64,000 bases of DNA from Dyadobacter koreensis (GTDB lineage Bacteria; Bacteroidota; Bacteroidia; Cytophagales; Spirosomataceae): assembly GCF_900108855.1 (NCBI RefSeq), contig NZ_FNXY01000004.1, positions 310,001 through 374,000 of the forward strand, read 5' to 3'. Shown here piece by piece: positions 54,426 to 61,846 of this stretch. Each line of letters begins with the position of its first letter. Within the stretch, counting starts at the first letter, position 1. The position numbers were made by a program, and so were the translations under genes. Under the pieces are notes generated by a model. It saw only the letters and a program-made list of their open reading frames with translations, was not told where the DNA came from and ran no database searches.

Positions 54426-55103
54426 ATGGCAGATTCTGAACCTGGTATCGGCAAGAAGATACTGAGCTTTTTTATTAACGAAAGTACAGAACCTACACAA
54501 GTTAAACCGGTTTCCGAAACTCCTGCGGAGCAAGCAAAATCAGTTCCTGCGGCTACTGTACCGAACGTTGCCGGAACAGCGAACGTTGACCGGAAATTTG
54601 TTGAACATTTTGTGGATTTGCTGGAAAAAGCAAACTTACCCGGTCCGGATTATTTCGAATTTAAACAGGCTCTGCAGAGTATGGACAGCCTTGAGCTTGG
54701 AGAGGAAAAGAAATTCCAGGCTGCTTGGGCCAGCTTTAAGGCAATGGGCGGAATCAAGGATAATTCCATTTTAACAACCTCGGCAAATCAGTATCTCTCT
54801 ATCCTGGGAAAGGACCGGGAATCATTCCTGAAAGATGTAGACCGGGCAATAAAGGAGCGCGTCGGCTCTTTAACGGATGAAGTAAAAAAACTGGAAGAGA
54901 ACAATACTGCATACGCGCAGGAAATCGCTAATCTCCAAAAGAAAATCGACGATAATAAAAATCGCCTGGGCCAGATTTCCGGTGAAGTGGCAGAACAAAG
55001 TTCAAAACTTAACGCGAACCGTCAAAGCTTTGAAATTACATACCAGAGTTTTGTGGAACAGATAAATTCAGACCTTACTAAAATTAATCAATACCTAAAA
55101 TAA
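54426..55103 (+). CDS. Cytosolic coiled-coil protein, unknown function
   Basis: This 225-residue protein has an N-terminal amphipathic segment (GIGKKILSFFIN), a Pro/Ala/Val-rich linker (about 22-55), a globular helical domain (about 57-130, FVEHFVDLLEKANLPGPDYFEFKQAL) and a long coiled coil (about 140-225, VKKLEENNTAYAQEIANLQKKIDDNKNRL). No membrane helix or known family is seen. It is the first of a tight gene group, 10 bases before a membrane-bound coiled-coil gene. The coiled coils of the two suggest that their products assemble together. Confidence 0.75.
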   Translation: MADSEPGIGKKILSFFINESTEPTQVKPVSETPAEQAKSVPAATVPNVAGTANVDRKFVEHFVDLLEKANLPGPDYFEFKQALQSMDSLELGEEKKFQAAWASFKAMGGIKDNSILTTSANQYLSILGKDRESFLKDVDRAIKERVGSLTDEVKKLEENNTAYAQEIANLQKKIDDNKNRLGQISGEVAEQSSKLNANRQSFEITYQSFVEQINSDLTKINQYLK

Positions 55104-55113
55104 ACCTTCGACT

Positions 55114-56127
55114 ATGGCATCACCAGACTTCACACAAATCGGCGGCTCGCAGGATGATCATTCCAAGCGATCCTATTGGAGCAAGCCGGAAGGGATTACC
55201 TCACTGCTTTTTCTCGGCGGACTTGGCGCTTTTGGTTTATACTACTGGAACAAACTGGCTGCTTTTTTGATCGATGTGACGCAGAACACATTGTATCTGG
55301 GCTTTCTGCTCGCGGTACTTGCTGTACTGGTTTTTCTATTCACAAGCAAGGATGTTCGTACAGCGGTATTTTTCCTGTTCAAAACGCTAATGCGCAAAAT
55401 AACAGGTTTGATCATCAAACTTGATCCTATCGCGATTATGAAGATTTATATCGACGATCTAAAAGAAAAACGCGAAAAAATGCAGGGACAAATTAACATT
55501 CTTGCGGGTCAGCTAGTAAAACTGAACAAAAAAATCACGGAGAATAACGAAGAGATCAAGCAAAAATTTGCAGAAGCGAACAAGGCAAGCCAAATGACGG
55601 ACCGCCCGGGAATGAAGGAAACGGCTTCATTGGCGACGATCGAAGGCGCTGGTTTACAGGAAATGAATGAGAAGCTGTTCCCGCTGCAACGCAATATGAA
55701 AACGATTCTCGAATTCATGGAAAAAGTGAACAAGAGCGCAGATTATATTATTAAGGAAACGGAGATCAAGGTTAAACTAAAAGAGGCGGAATATCGGATT
55801 GTCAAAGAAAGTTCGAACGCGCTGCGTACTGCGGTAAGTATTTTTAAAGGCAATCCTGACAAAAAGTTTTATTTCGATGAGTCGATGGAATATATCCAGG
55901 ACGATATGAGCCTGAAACTCGGAGAAATGAAACGCGCGATGGATCTTTCACTTGACTTTATTAATGGAGTCGATGTTCAGAATGGTATATTGTCGGATAA
56001 AGGTCAGGCGATGCTGGAAGCTTATAACAAAGGAGATTTCAAATTGATACAGCTCGATACCCCAAATCCGCCTTCCCGCTCAATTGATCCTCCGAAAAGT
56101 TCGAGCTACAAAGGCCTACTGGATTAA
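55114..56127 (+). CDS. Membrane-bound coiled-coil protein, unknown function
   Basis: This 337-residue protein has two membrane helices near the N-terminus (about 28-46 and 58-78). A long helical, mostly coiled-coil cytosolic region follows (about 115-290, KEKREKMQGQINILAGQLVKLNKKI and VKLKEAEYRIVKESSNALRTA). The C-terminal tail is Pro/Ser-rich (PNPPSRSIDPPKSSSYKG). The helical body recalls PspA/ESCRT-like or TelA-like coiled coils, but no diagnostic motif is present. It is sandwiched between the cytosolic coiled-coil gene and the actin-fold gene, with a 44-base gap to the latter. Confidence 0.75.
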   Translation: MASPDFTQIGGSQDDHSKRSYWSKPEGITSLLFLGGLGAFGLYYWNKLAAFLIDVTQNTLYLGFLLAVLAVLVFLFTSKDVRTAVFFLFKTLMRKITGLIIKLDPIAIMKIYIDDLKEKREKMQGQINILAGQLVKLNKKITENNEEIKQKFAEANKASQMTDRPGMKETASLATIEGAGLQEMNEKLFPLQRNMKTILEFMEKVNKSADYIIKETEIKVKLKEAEYRIVKESSNALRTAVSIFKGNPDKKFYFDESMEYIQDDMSLKLGEMKRAMDLSLDFINGVDVQNGILSDKGQAMLEAYNKGDFKLIQLDTPNPPSRSIDPPKSSSYKGLLD

Positions 56128-56171
56128 CCGATTTATTACAACTACATTTTTCAATTTACTTTAAACAAACA

Positions 56172-57188
56172 ATGAAAAGACTAACCGTTGCCGGAAGATT
56201 ATTAATTACAGCCCTGGTTATAGGAGCCATTTTTGTTGGCTATAAATATTTTGGCGGCCAGCAGGCCCTTGAAAAAGTGGCCCAGGAACAAAAATCAACT
56301 GTTGACTCGGTATCGTCGAATTCAGAATCTTCCGAGACCTCCGATGCCACTTCAAACGAGAATCCTGCAGCCGCTCCATCAAAACAAGCTTTTGACTACA
56401 CAACCCCTGAGCCAGTCAATGGAAAATTGAAAGGCGTTGTAGAACTTGGAGCAAGTGGATTTAACTCTTTTATCATCAAAGTTGACAGTGAAAAACGCTG
56501 GAAACTTGAAAAATCAGAATTCGGCAACAGCCTTGTAACCGAAAATATGGCTACGGACGAAGATATCCGTATCGGCCTTAAAAAGTACATCGGAACAATG
56601 CTCGATTTCGGAGTTGGTAAAAAAGATATCCATTTCGTAGTAAGTTCAGGTGCTGCAAAAGCGGATGTAACGAAGAAAATTACAGCTGCCTTGAAATCAC
56701 TTGGATATGTTGTAAACCAGGTAACCGCGGAACAGGAAGGACAGCTTGCATTGAAATCTGTTTTACCGGCCGATTATGCAACAAAATCATTTGTAGTTGA
56801 CATTGGATCTGGTAATACAAAAATTTCCTGGATCGCAGGAAGTGGGATAAAAGCTATTGAAACTTATGGTGCTAAATATTTCCAGGAAGGTACAGACGAT
56901 AAAAAAGTATATGACGAAGTAAGTGCGAAAGCAAAACAGGTCCCATCGGAACTGCGCAAAACAGCATTTATTATTGGAGGCGTGCCGTTTGAAATGGCTA
57001 AGGAAGTCCGTAAAGACAAAGAACGCTTCACAGTTTTAAGTGCGCCCTCTGATTATTCGAAATTATCAAACGCAAAATCAAAAGCGGGCATCAATATTTA
57101 TAAAGCCGTGGCTGATGCTACGGGCTGCCAGCAATTTGTTTTCGACTGGGATGCTAACTTTACAATTGGTTTCTTGCTAACTTTATAA
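56172..57188 (+). CDS. Membrane-anchored actin-fold (Ppx/GppA-like) protein
   Basis: This 338-residue protein has one N-terminal membrane helix (about 7-26) and a Ser/Glu/Ala-rich linker (about 30-80). A domain with the order of ASKHA phosphate-binding motifs follows: VVELGASGFNSFIIKV (about 89-104, phosphate 1), NQVTAEQEGQLAL (about 182-194, comparable to the Ppx ISGxEEA segment) and FVVDIGSGNTKISWI (about 207-221, phosphate 2). A FIIGGVPFEMA segment comes later. The family hydrolyses polyphosphate or pppGpp, or acts as an ATPase. The catalytic Glu of true Ppx is not certain here. If the N-terminus is inside, the domain is periplasmic, where ATP is absent, so topology is the key question. 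Confidence 0.7.
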   Translation: MKRLTVAGRLLITALVIGAIFVGYKYFGGQQALEKVAQEQKSTVDSVSSNSESSETSDATSNENPAAAPSKQAFDYTTPEPVNGKLKGVVELGASGFNSFIIKVDSEKRWKLEKSEFGNSLVTENMATDEDIRIGLKKYIGTMLDFGVGKKDIHFVVSSGAAKADVTKKITAALKSLGYVVNQVTAEQEGQLALKSVLPADYATKSFVVDIGSGNTKISWIAGSGIKAIETYGAKYFQEGTDDKKVYDEVSAKAKQVPSELRKTAFIIGGVPFEMAKEVRKDKERFTVLSAPSDYSKLSNAKSKAGINIYKAVADATGCQQFVFDWDANFTIGFLLTL

Positions 57189-57267
57189 AAAATTAAAGAT
57201 TCTGTGAAGGGAGGAATGGAGAAAGGGTTACCCCCTGCCCCATTTTTCCCTTTTTATATAATAAGAA

Positions 57268-57768
57268 ATGACGCTTAGAGATTTATTTAATCAGGTTTCT
57301 TCCAATTATTGGCCACTTGCCAGCTATTTTATTCTTCTGCCGCTTATCGCCTGGATCGTTGGCCAGACTGCGACGGGCAGCCGGGATGTTAAATTTTGGG
57401 GAATCATCTATGCAATCATCGTTTATGCTGTCTGCATTCCCGGAATTTTCGCTGTCACGCTCAATATTTATTTATTTTTGTTCGAAAGACAAAGTATCTG
57501 GCAGGCCAATATTATCATGCAATTTTTACCCGTTATTTCCATGGTATTAACGTTGATGCTCATTAAGCAGAAAATTCCTTTCTCATTAATTCCCGGATTT
57601 GGAAAACTCTCAGGGTTTTTGACGTTGATTACAGCTATGATCGGGATGATGTGGTTTGTAGACAGAATTCATTTGGTCGCTTTTACTTACGTACCATTTG
57701 CCTATATTGTAATTGGATTTGTCGGCACGCTATTGCTCATTAGATTCGCGTGGAGCAAACTGTTTTGA
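57268..57768 (+). CDS. Polytopic membrane protein, unknown function
   Basis: This 166-residue protein has about five hydrophobic helices (about 15-32, 45-75, 85-98, 112-130 and 137-158) and very short loops. I recognise no family. It follows the actin-fold gene by 79 bases in the same direction. Its end overlaps the nuclease-like gene by up to 19 bases, so it links the coiled-coil/actin-fold group to that gene in one transcript. Confidence 0.7.
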   Translation: MTLRDLFNQVSSNYWPLASYFILLPLIAWIVGQTATGSRDVKFWGIIYAIIVYAVCIPGIFAVTLNIYLFLFERQSIWQANIIMQFLPVISMVLTLMLIKQKIPFSLIPGFGKLSGFLTLITAMIGMMWFVDRIHLVAFTYVPFAYIVIGFVGTLLLIRFAWSKLF

Positions 57769-58415
57769 GAAATTCCTTTTACATACAAATCTCGGTAAGT
57801 GACGAGCAGAAACAATTTGCCCGCCAATTGGTTGAACATTCACTTCGCCATTACAAAATTCCGAATATTTGGGATCATCACGACGACCGGTTTTCCAGAA
57901 CAAGAATGCTGCGTTACACCGGAACATTAGGTGAAATCATCTTTGCGGATCTTTACCATTTCCACCGCCCTGCCAAATCATTCGGCGCAAGTGATGGTCG
58001 GGATTTCGGACAAGATTTCCTGATCATATCAGAGGAGCAAAATTTCTCTGTTGATATCAAATCTATGAAAAGACGTTCGGGAGATTTGTCGTCCAATTTT
58101 GTCCTGAATATTCCCGCTCATCAGCTTCATAAGCCTGGATCGAAAACTTCACATTACTTCTGCATATCGTTCCATCAATCCGAATCTCGCGGCACAATCG
58201 CGTCACTGATAGGTTTTATTGATAAGGATGCATTAACCACGGGAGAAATTGGCACTTTTTACAAAGCAGGCTCCACCCGTGTTCGTCATGACCATACTTC
58301 ATTTACGTTCCATGAGAATACATATGAAATATTGTTTGGAGATATCGACTCACCTGTGGTAACTGATTATATCCGCGGTCTGAAAGGATTTCGAATCTGT
58401 TATTTGAAAAACTAG
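57750..58415 (+). CDS. PD-(D/E)XK nuclease-like protein
   Basis: This 221-residue protein has a segment GTLGEIIFADLYHF with Glu62, then GQDFLIIS with Asp89 and FSVDIKSMK with Asp102-Ile-Lys104. The order Glu, Asp-x12-Asp-x-Lys in a beta-beta context is that of PD-(D/E)XK endonucleases. The rest is unlike any family I know. The start is either the GTG at 57750 or the TTG at 57765 that overlaps the upstream stop. An orphan adenine methyltransferase is encoded 490 bases downstream in the same direction, which would make a restriction-modification pair. The nuclease assignment is by motif only. Confidence 0.6.
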   Translation: MEQTVLRNSFYIQISVSDEQKQFARQLVEHSLRHYKIPNIWDHHDDRFSRTRMLRYTGTLGEIIFADLYHFHRPAKSFGASDGRDFGQDFLIISEEQNFSVDIKSMKRRSGDLSSNFVLNIPAHQLHKPGSKTSHYFCISFHQSESRGTIASLIGFIDKDALTTGEIGTFYKAGSTRVRHDHTSFTFHENTYEILFGDIDSPVVTDYIRGLKGFRICYLKN

Positions 58416-58590
58416 AAATATACGTACATTTAAAAAGTATAGCTTAAAACATACATGTAAATGGAAAAAGTTAAAGAGACATAAGTTAAACTAACTTTAA
58501 CAGTTAAAAAATCGGTAATTCAGGAATCGAAAATCCACGCCTCATGACCTGAAACTTCACTTCCAGCCTTATAAAGGATTGTCTGGTTAA

Positions 58591-58776
58591 GCTATTCAAA
58601 AAAATAATCTATCTAAATCTGAAATAGAAGACTTTCAAAAATCACTTCCACATAAATTAATGGGGTTTGCAAAAGTTTGTCTATTGAGCAAAATGACTGA
58701 TAAGGAAATTAAAGATGCAGGAATAAAAGACAAATTTGGATTATGGTTCTATCTCTGGATACAAATGTGCTGGTAG
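58591..58776 (+). pseudogene. Possible remnant of an antitoxin gene
   Basis: An open stretch after a stop at 58588 encodes about 61 residues (LSKSEIEDFQKSLPHKLMG...MTDKEIKDAG) with helical, charged composition. Its 3' end overlaps the PIN fragment by 34 bases in another frame, as antitoxin-toxin pairs often do. No good start codon precedes the N-terminal part; the first ATG is at 58660. This is a tentative interpretation. Confidence 0.35.
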
Positions 58777-58892
58777 ACCATGCTTTGATAAGAGCGTATG
58801 ATAAACAAGGTTTGAAACAGATAGATAAGATCAAGCCAATCACAGTGCTAAATTTTTGTCACCAAAATTCTCGAAAAGAAAAAAGGAATTGA
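58743..58892 (+). pseudogene. Truncated PIN-domain (VapC-like) toxin remnant
   Basis: A 49-codon frame starts MVLSLDTNVLVDHALIRAY, the N-terminal PIN motif with the first catalytic Asp (LDTNVLVD). It jumps directly to KQIDKIKPITVLNF, which looks like the last strand of a PIN domain. The central 80 or so residues, with the other acidic residues, are missing, so it cannot be an active RNase. It fits a VapC-type gene with an internal deletion. Confidence 0.5.
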
Positions 58893-58905
58893 TTATTAGA
58901 AATTA

Positions 58906-60384
58906 ATGGCTTCACAGACACGCACATACGATAAAAAAAAGTTGCTTGGACAGGTCTATACACCGATCCATATCGTAGAAAAAATTCTTAAAGATTCCGG
59001 TTTTTATGAGCTCGATTTCAGATCTCAGACTATTCTTGATCCTGCGTGTGGCGACGGGCGTTTTCTTATCTCTATCGCGCAATATATAATCGAAAATTCC
59101 GAAAGGGAAGATTTAAAACAAAATCTTGAAAACATACACGGCTGGGATATTGACGCAGACGCGATCGCTGCATGCCGACATAATCTTGATGCGTTGGTCA
59201 AGCCATATGCGCTGAGTATTGACTGGAAACTTAAAAACCTGGATGCACTGCGACAAATAGATCAAAAGGAGAAATTTGATCTAATCGTTGGAAATCCTCC
59301 GTATATACGAATCCAAAATCTCGACAGTTTACAGAGACAATTTGTTCAAAAAAAATATTCCTTTTGCCGGGCTGGCTCTACGGACGCCTATATGGCATTT
59401 ATTCAACTTGCGTGTAACTTGTTAAGAGAAAATGGAACATGCGGGTTTATTACACCCAATTCGTTTTTAAGCTCCGAGACCGCGAGACCACTACGTGAGC
59501 ATTTTGTAAAAAATCAAAACTTAAAACAGATCACGAATTACCGTTCTGTCAGGATTTTTGGAAATACCGGTACCTATGCGGCGATTACCATTTTCGGAAG
59601 GCAGCAACGCGAAACTTTTCGTTATGAATTAAGTGATTATGATTTTCAATACGGAATTAGAAATATTGAGTTTAGTGAACTCGACGGGGATTCACAATGG
59701 CATTTAACAACCGAAGAAGGTGTGACTCTATCAGGAACTACATTAGGAGATCTTTGTCAGATATCGGTTGGCATCACCACACTGGCCGATCAATTGTTTC
59801 TGTTCAAAATACTTGAAGAAAAAGACGATTTATTGACAGCTGTAAGTAAAAATGGAATTGTTAGCAAGTTTGAAAAATCTATCTTAAAACCAGCAGTAAA
59901 AGGGTCAAAGCTGAAAAAGTCATCAGATCCGGTTTCGGAATATATTCTTTTCCCTTACAAAAAAAACGAATTGGGAAAGCATAAAATTATTTCAGAAGAT
60001 GAATTAAAAATGGATTTCCCTCATGCCTATAAATATTTAAAAAAGATAAAGAGTCAACTTTTGAAACGGGATAATGGTAAGGTGAATCCAGTAGCCTGGT
60101 ACGCTTTTGGCCGTGCGCAGGGACTTGATTCATCATTTGGAAAAAAAATTATCTTTTCTCCGATGAACCGCTTTCCAAATTTCATTTTGTACGACAATCC
60201 CGATTGTACGGTTTACTCTGGCTATTTTATTAAATATGATGGACAGTACGACCACCTGTTATCACAATTGAATTCGCAGCGAATGGCAGATTTTATCGCC
60301 ATCGCCGGCCGTGATTTTCAAGGTGGCTATAAAGGGTATAACAAAAAAATAGTTGAAAAATTTATCATTACTGACATTCCCTAA
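58906..60384 (+). CDS. Adenine-specific DNA methyltransferase (TaqI/Eco57I-like)
   Basis: This 492-residue protein is a gamma-class N6-adenine methyltransferase. The region GQVYTPIHIVEKIL (15-28) and the SAM motif ILDPACGDGRFLISI (43-57) come first. FDLIVGNPPYIRIQ (124-137, catalytic NPPY) follows, then a C-terminal target-recognition region (about 240-490, with the conserved IIFSPMNRFPNFIL). It lacks a fused endonuclease. No classical restriction enzyme gene is adjacent, but the PD-(D/E)XK-like gene at 57750 is a candidate partner. Its stop codon overlaps the DinB-like start (TAATG). Confidence 0.9.
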   Translation: MASQTRTYDKKKLLGQVYTPIHIVEKILKDSGFYELDFRSQTILDPACGDGRFLISIAQYIIENSEREDLKQNLENIHGWDIDADAIAACRHNLDALVKPYALSIDWKLKNLDALRQIDQKEKFDLIVGNPPYIRIQNLDSLQRQFVQKKYSFCRAGSTDAYMAFIQLACNLLRENGTCGFITPNSFLSSETARPLREHFVKNQNLKQITNYRSVRIFGNTGTYAAITIFGRQQRETFRYELSDYDFQYGIRNIEFSELDGDSQWHLTTEEGVTLSGTTLGDLCQISVGITTLADQLFLFKILEEKDDLLTAVSKNGIVSKFEKSILKPAVKGSKLKKSSDPVSEYILFPYKKNELGKHKIISEDELKMDFPHAYKYLKKIKSQLLKRDNGKVNPVAWYAFGRAQGLDSSFGKKIIFSPMNRFPNFILYDNPDCTVYSGYFIKYDGQYDHLLSQLNSQRMADFIAIAGRDFQGGYKGYNKKIVEKFIITDIP

Positions 60385-60833
60385 TGATCGTTGTAACTGA
60401 ATCTATCGAAAGACTTCGTCGCCTTTGCAAAATTATTCCGCCACTTCTTGAAAAAATAAGCAATTCAGAATTCTTGGTGAAGCCATCTCCCGGGAAATGG
60501 AGCAAAAAGGAAATACTTGGGCATTTGGTAGACAGTGCAGCCAATAACCATCACCGTTTTATACGGATACAACATGAACACGGCACTTTAATATCTTACG
60601 ATCAAAACCAGTGGAATTCACTTAGCCATTATATTGATTTGGATCGCTCCCACCTTATCGCTTTCTGGACACTTTACAACAAACATCTTATTCACATTCT
60701 TAAATTTATCCCGGAAGAAAACCTTCGCTTAACTGGCGTGGGGGGAGACGGGAAACCACAGCCATTGCATTTCTATATCACAGACTATGTCGATCATCTG
60801 GAACATCACCTCCATCAGATCGTCTCTTACTAA
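60384..60833 (+). CDS. DinB/YfiT-like metal-binding protein
   Basis: This 149-residue four-helix-bundle protein is of the DinB_2 group. The metal ligands are His47 (ILGHLVDSAANNHHRF, with a second His at about 56) and a His in DYVDHLEHHLHQIV near the C-terminus. Relatives are thiol-dependent transferases or DNA-damage-linked proteins. Co-translation with the DNA methyltransferase (one-base overlap) is unusual for the family, but no function in restriction can be deduced. Confidence 0.82.
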   Translation: MIVVTESIERLRRLCKIIPPLLEKISNSEFLVKPSPGKWSKKEILGHLVDSAANNHHRFIRIQHEHGTLISYDQNQWNSLSHYIDLDRSHLIAFWTLYNKHLIHILKFIPEENLRLTGVGGDGKPQPLHFYITDYVDHLEHHLHQIVSY

Positions 60834-60901
60834 TAAAGTCTAAGAACATCTCACAGATAGTTAATCCATGACAAAATAAACTTCAACAAATCACTAAAAT
60901 T

Positions 60902-60923
60902 AACGAACGTTCATTTATATTTG
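60902..60923 (+). promoter_or_regulatory. Operator and -7 box of the second TetR gene
   Basis: A near-palindrome AACGAACGTTCATT (60902-60915, core GAACGTTC) directly precedes a perfect -7 box TATATTTG (60916-60923). The ATG at 60931 lies only 7 bases after the box, so the mRNA is almost leaderless. The dyad is a likely binding site of the encoded TetR protein. Confidence 0.6.
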
Positions 60924-60930
60924 CAATAAT

Positions 60931-61518
60931 ATGAGAACGAGAGATGTTAACAAGGAAATCCTGATAAGAGAAAAGGCAATTGAAATGATTGTAAATCAGG
61001 GATTTGATGGGCTTAGTATGCATAAACTTGCTAAGTCTGCATCTGTTTCTGTTGCAACGATCTATATTTATTTTAAGGACCGGGAGGACTTGATCCAGCA
61101 GCTTTACACAGAAGAGTTTGAAAAAATGACAGTAGCAACGCTTGTAAATTTTGATCCCGAAAGTCATTTTGATGAAGGACTGAAAGTTCAATGGATGAAT
61201 CGATTGAAATATTGTCTGGACAATCCATTGAGTATGACTTTCATGGAACAAATGAAACATTCGCCGCTGATTGACCGCTCCGTGATCGACCGAAGGTTTA
61301 TTGATGCAATGACCCGGTTTGTACATACGGCAATAGCCAGAAATGAACTTATTCAATTACCGATTGAAATTTATTGGTCCATTGCTTTTGCGCCGCTGTA
61401 TCAATTGGTCAAATTTCATATTTCCGGAACAAGTATGCCCGGACGACCGCCTTTCATTCTGGATGAAGCACAGATTGATCAGACGCTCTCACTTGTTTTA
61501 AAAGCATTGAAGCCTTGA
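60931..61518 (+). CDS. TetR/AcrR family regulator of an efflux operon
   Basis: This 195-residue protein has the TetR DNA-binding domain (about 8-55) with the recognition helix in LSMHKLAKSASVSVATIYIYFKDR. The C-terminal ligand-binding domain is of the usual helical kind, with no ligand motif. It stands first in a likely operon with a small ferredoxin-fold protein and an MFS exporter, and a palindrome overlaps its own promoter. Induction of the exporter by its substrates is the natural reading. Confidence 0.9.
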   Translation: MRTRDVNKEILIREKAIEMIVNQGFDGLSMHKLAKSASVSVATIYIYFKDREDLIQQLYTEEFEKMTVATLVNFDPESHFDEGLKVQWMNRLKYCLDNPLSMTFMEQMKHSPLIDRSVIDRRFIDAMTRFVHTAIARNELIQLPIEIYWSIAFAPLYQLVKFHISGTSMPGRPPFILDEAQIDQTLSLVLKALKP

Positions 61519-61597
61519 AAATTATTTGTCCTGATTAAAGTATTTCTGTCTACTCAAACGTCGTCTCGATAAATGTCATCACCTAAATTCATTCGTC

Positions 61598-61834
61598 ATG
61601 CAAACGCAATTTCAGGAAAATAAACATGTGCTGGTTTTCAAGACAAATCTGCACCATAGAGACATGAAGAAAATAGAGCCAGTCCTGAATGCAGAGACTA
61701 AGATTATCAGATGGAACGTGGACCTTACAGACATTGACAATGTTCTTCGCATCGAATCGAACGTACCACACACGGATCACGTCATCCAGATACTGAACAG
61801 CGAAGGCTTCATTTGCGAAGAGTTGATCGACTAA
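61598..61834 (+). CDS. Small HMA-like ferredoxin-fold protein lacking metal ligands
   Basis: This 78-residue protein has the beta-alpha-beta-beta-alpha-beta pattern of heavy-metal-associated domains (VLVFKTNLHHRDMKKIEPVLNAE, IIRWNVDLTDIDNVLRIES, HVIQILNSEGFICEEL). The CxxC metal site is absent: the loop is TNLHHRD, and the only Cys is near the C-terminus. It lies 12 bases before the MFS gene and 79 bases after tetR, so it belongs to the efflux operon. The two adjacent His in the metal loop might bind metal, but this is a guess. Confidence 0.7.
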   Translation: MQTQFQENKHVLVFKTNLHHRDMKKIEPVLNAETKIIRWNVDLTDIDNVLRIESNVPHTDHVIQILNSEGFICEELID

Positions 61835-61846
61835 AACCATTAATAT

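Larger units (their letters stand above)
58416..58905. other. Degraded region between the nuclease-like and methyltransferase genes
   Basis: This 490-base AT-rich stretch holds no intact gene. Its right half contains two short overlapping frames that look like the remains of an antitoxin-toxin pair (58591-58776 and 58743-58892). The left half shows no gene, terminator or clear promoter. Confidence 0.6.

Noticed and set aside
54426..60833. Prophage or integrative element boundary
   Set aside because: No integrase, transposase, phage structural gene, tRNA or direct repeats were found. Only the accessory character of the genes suggests transfer.
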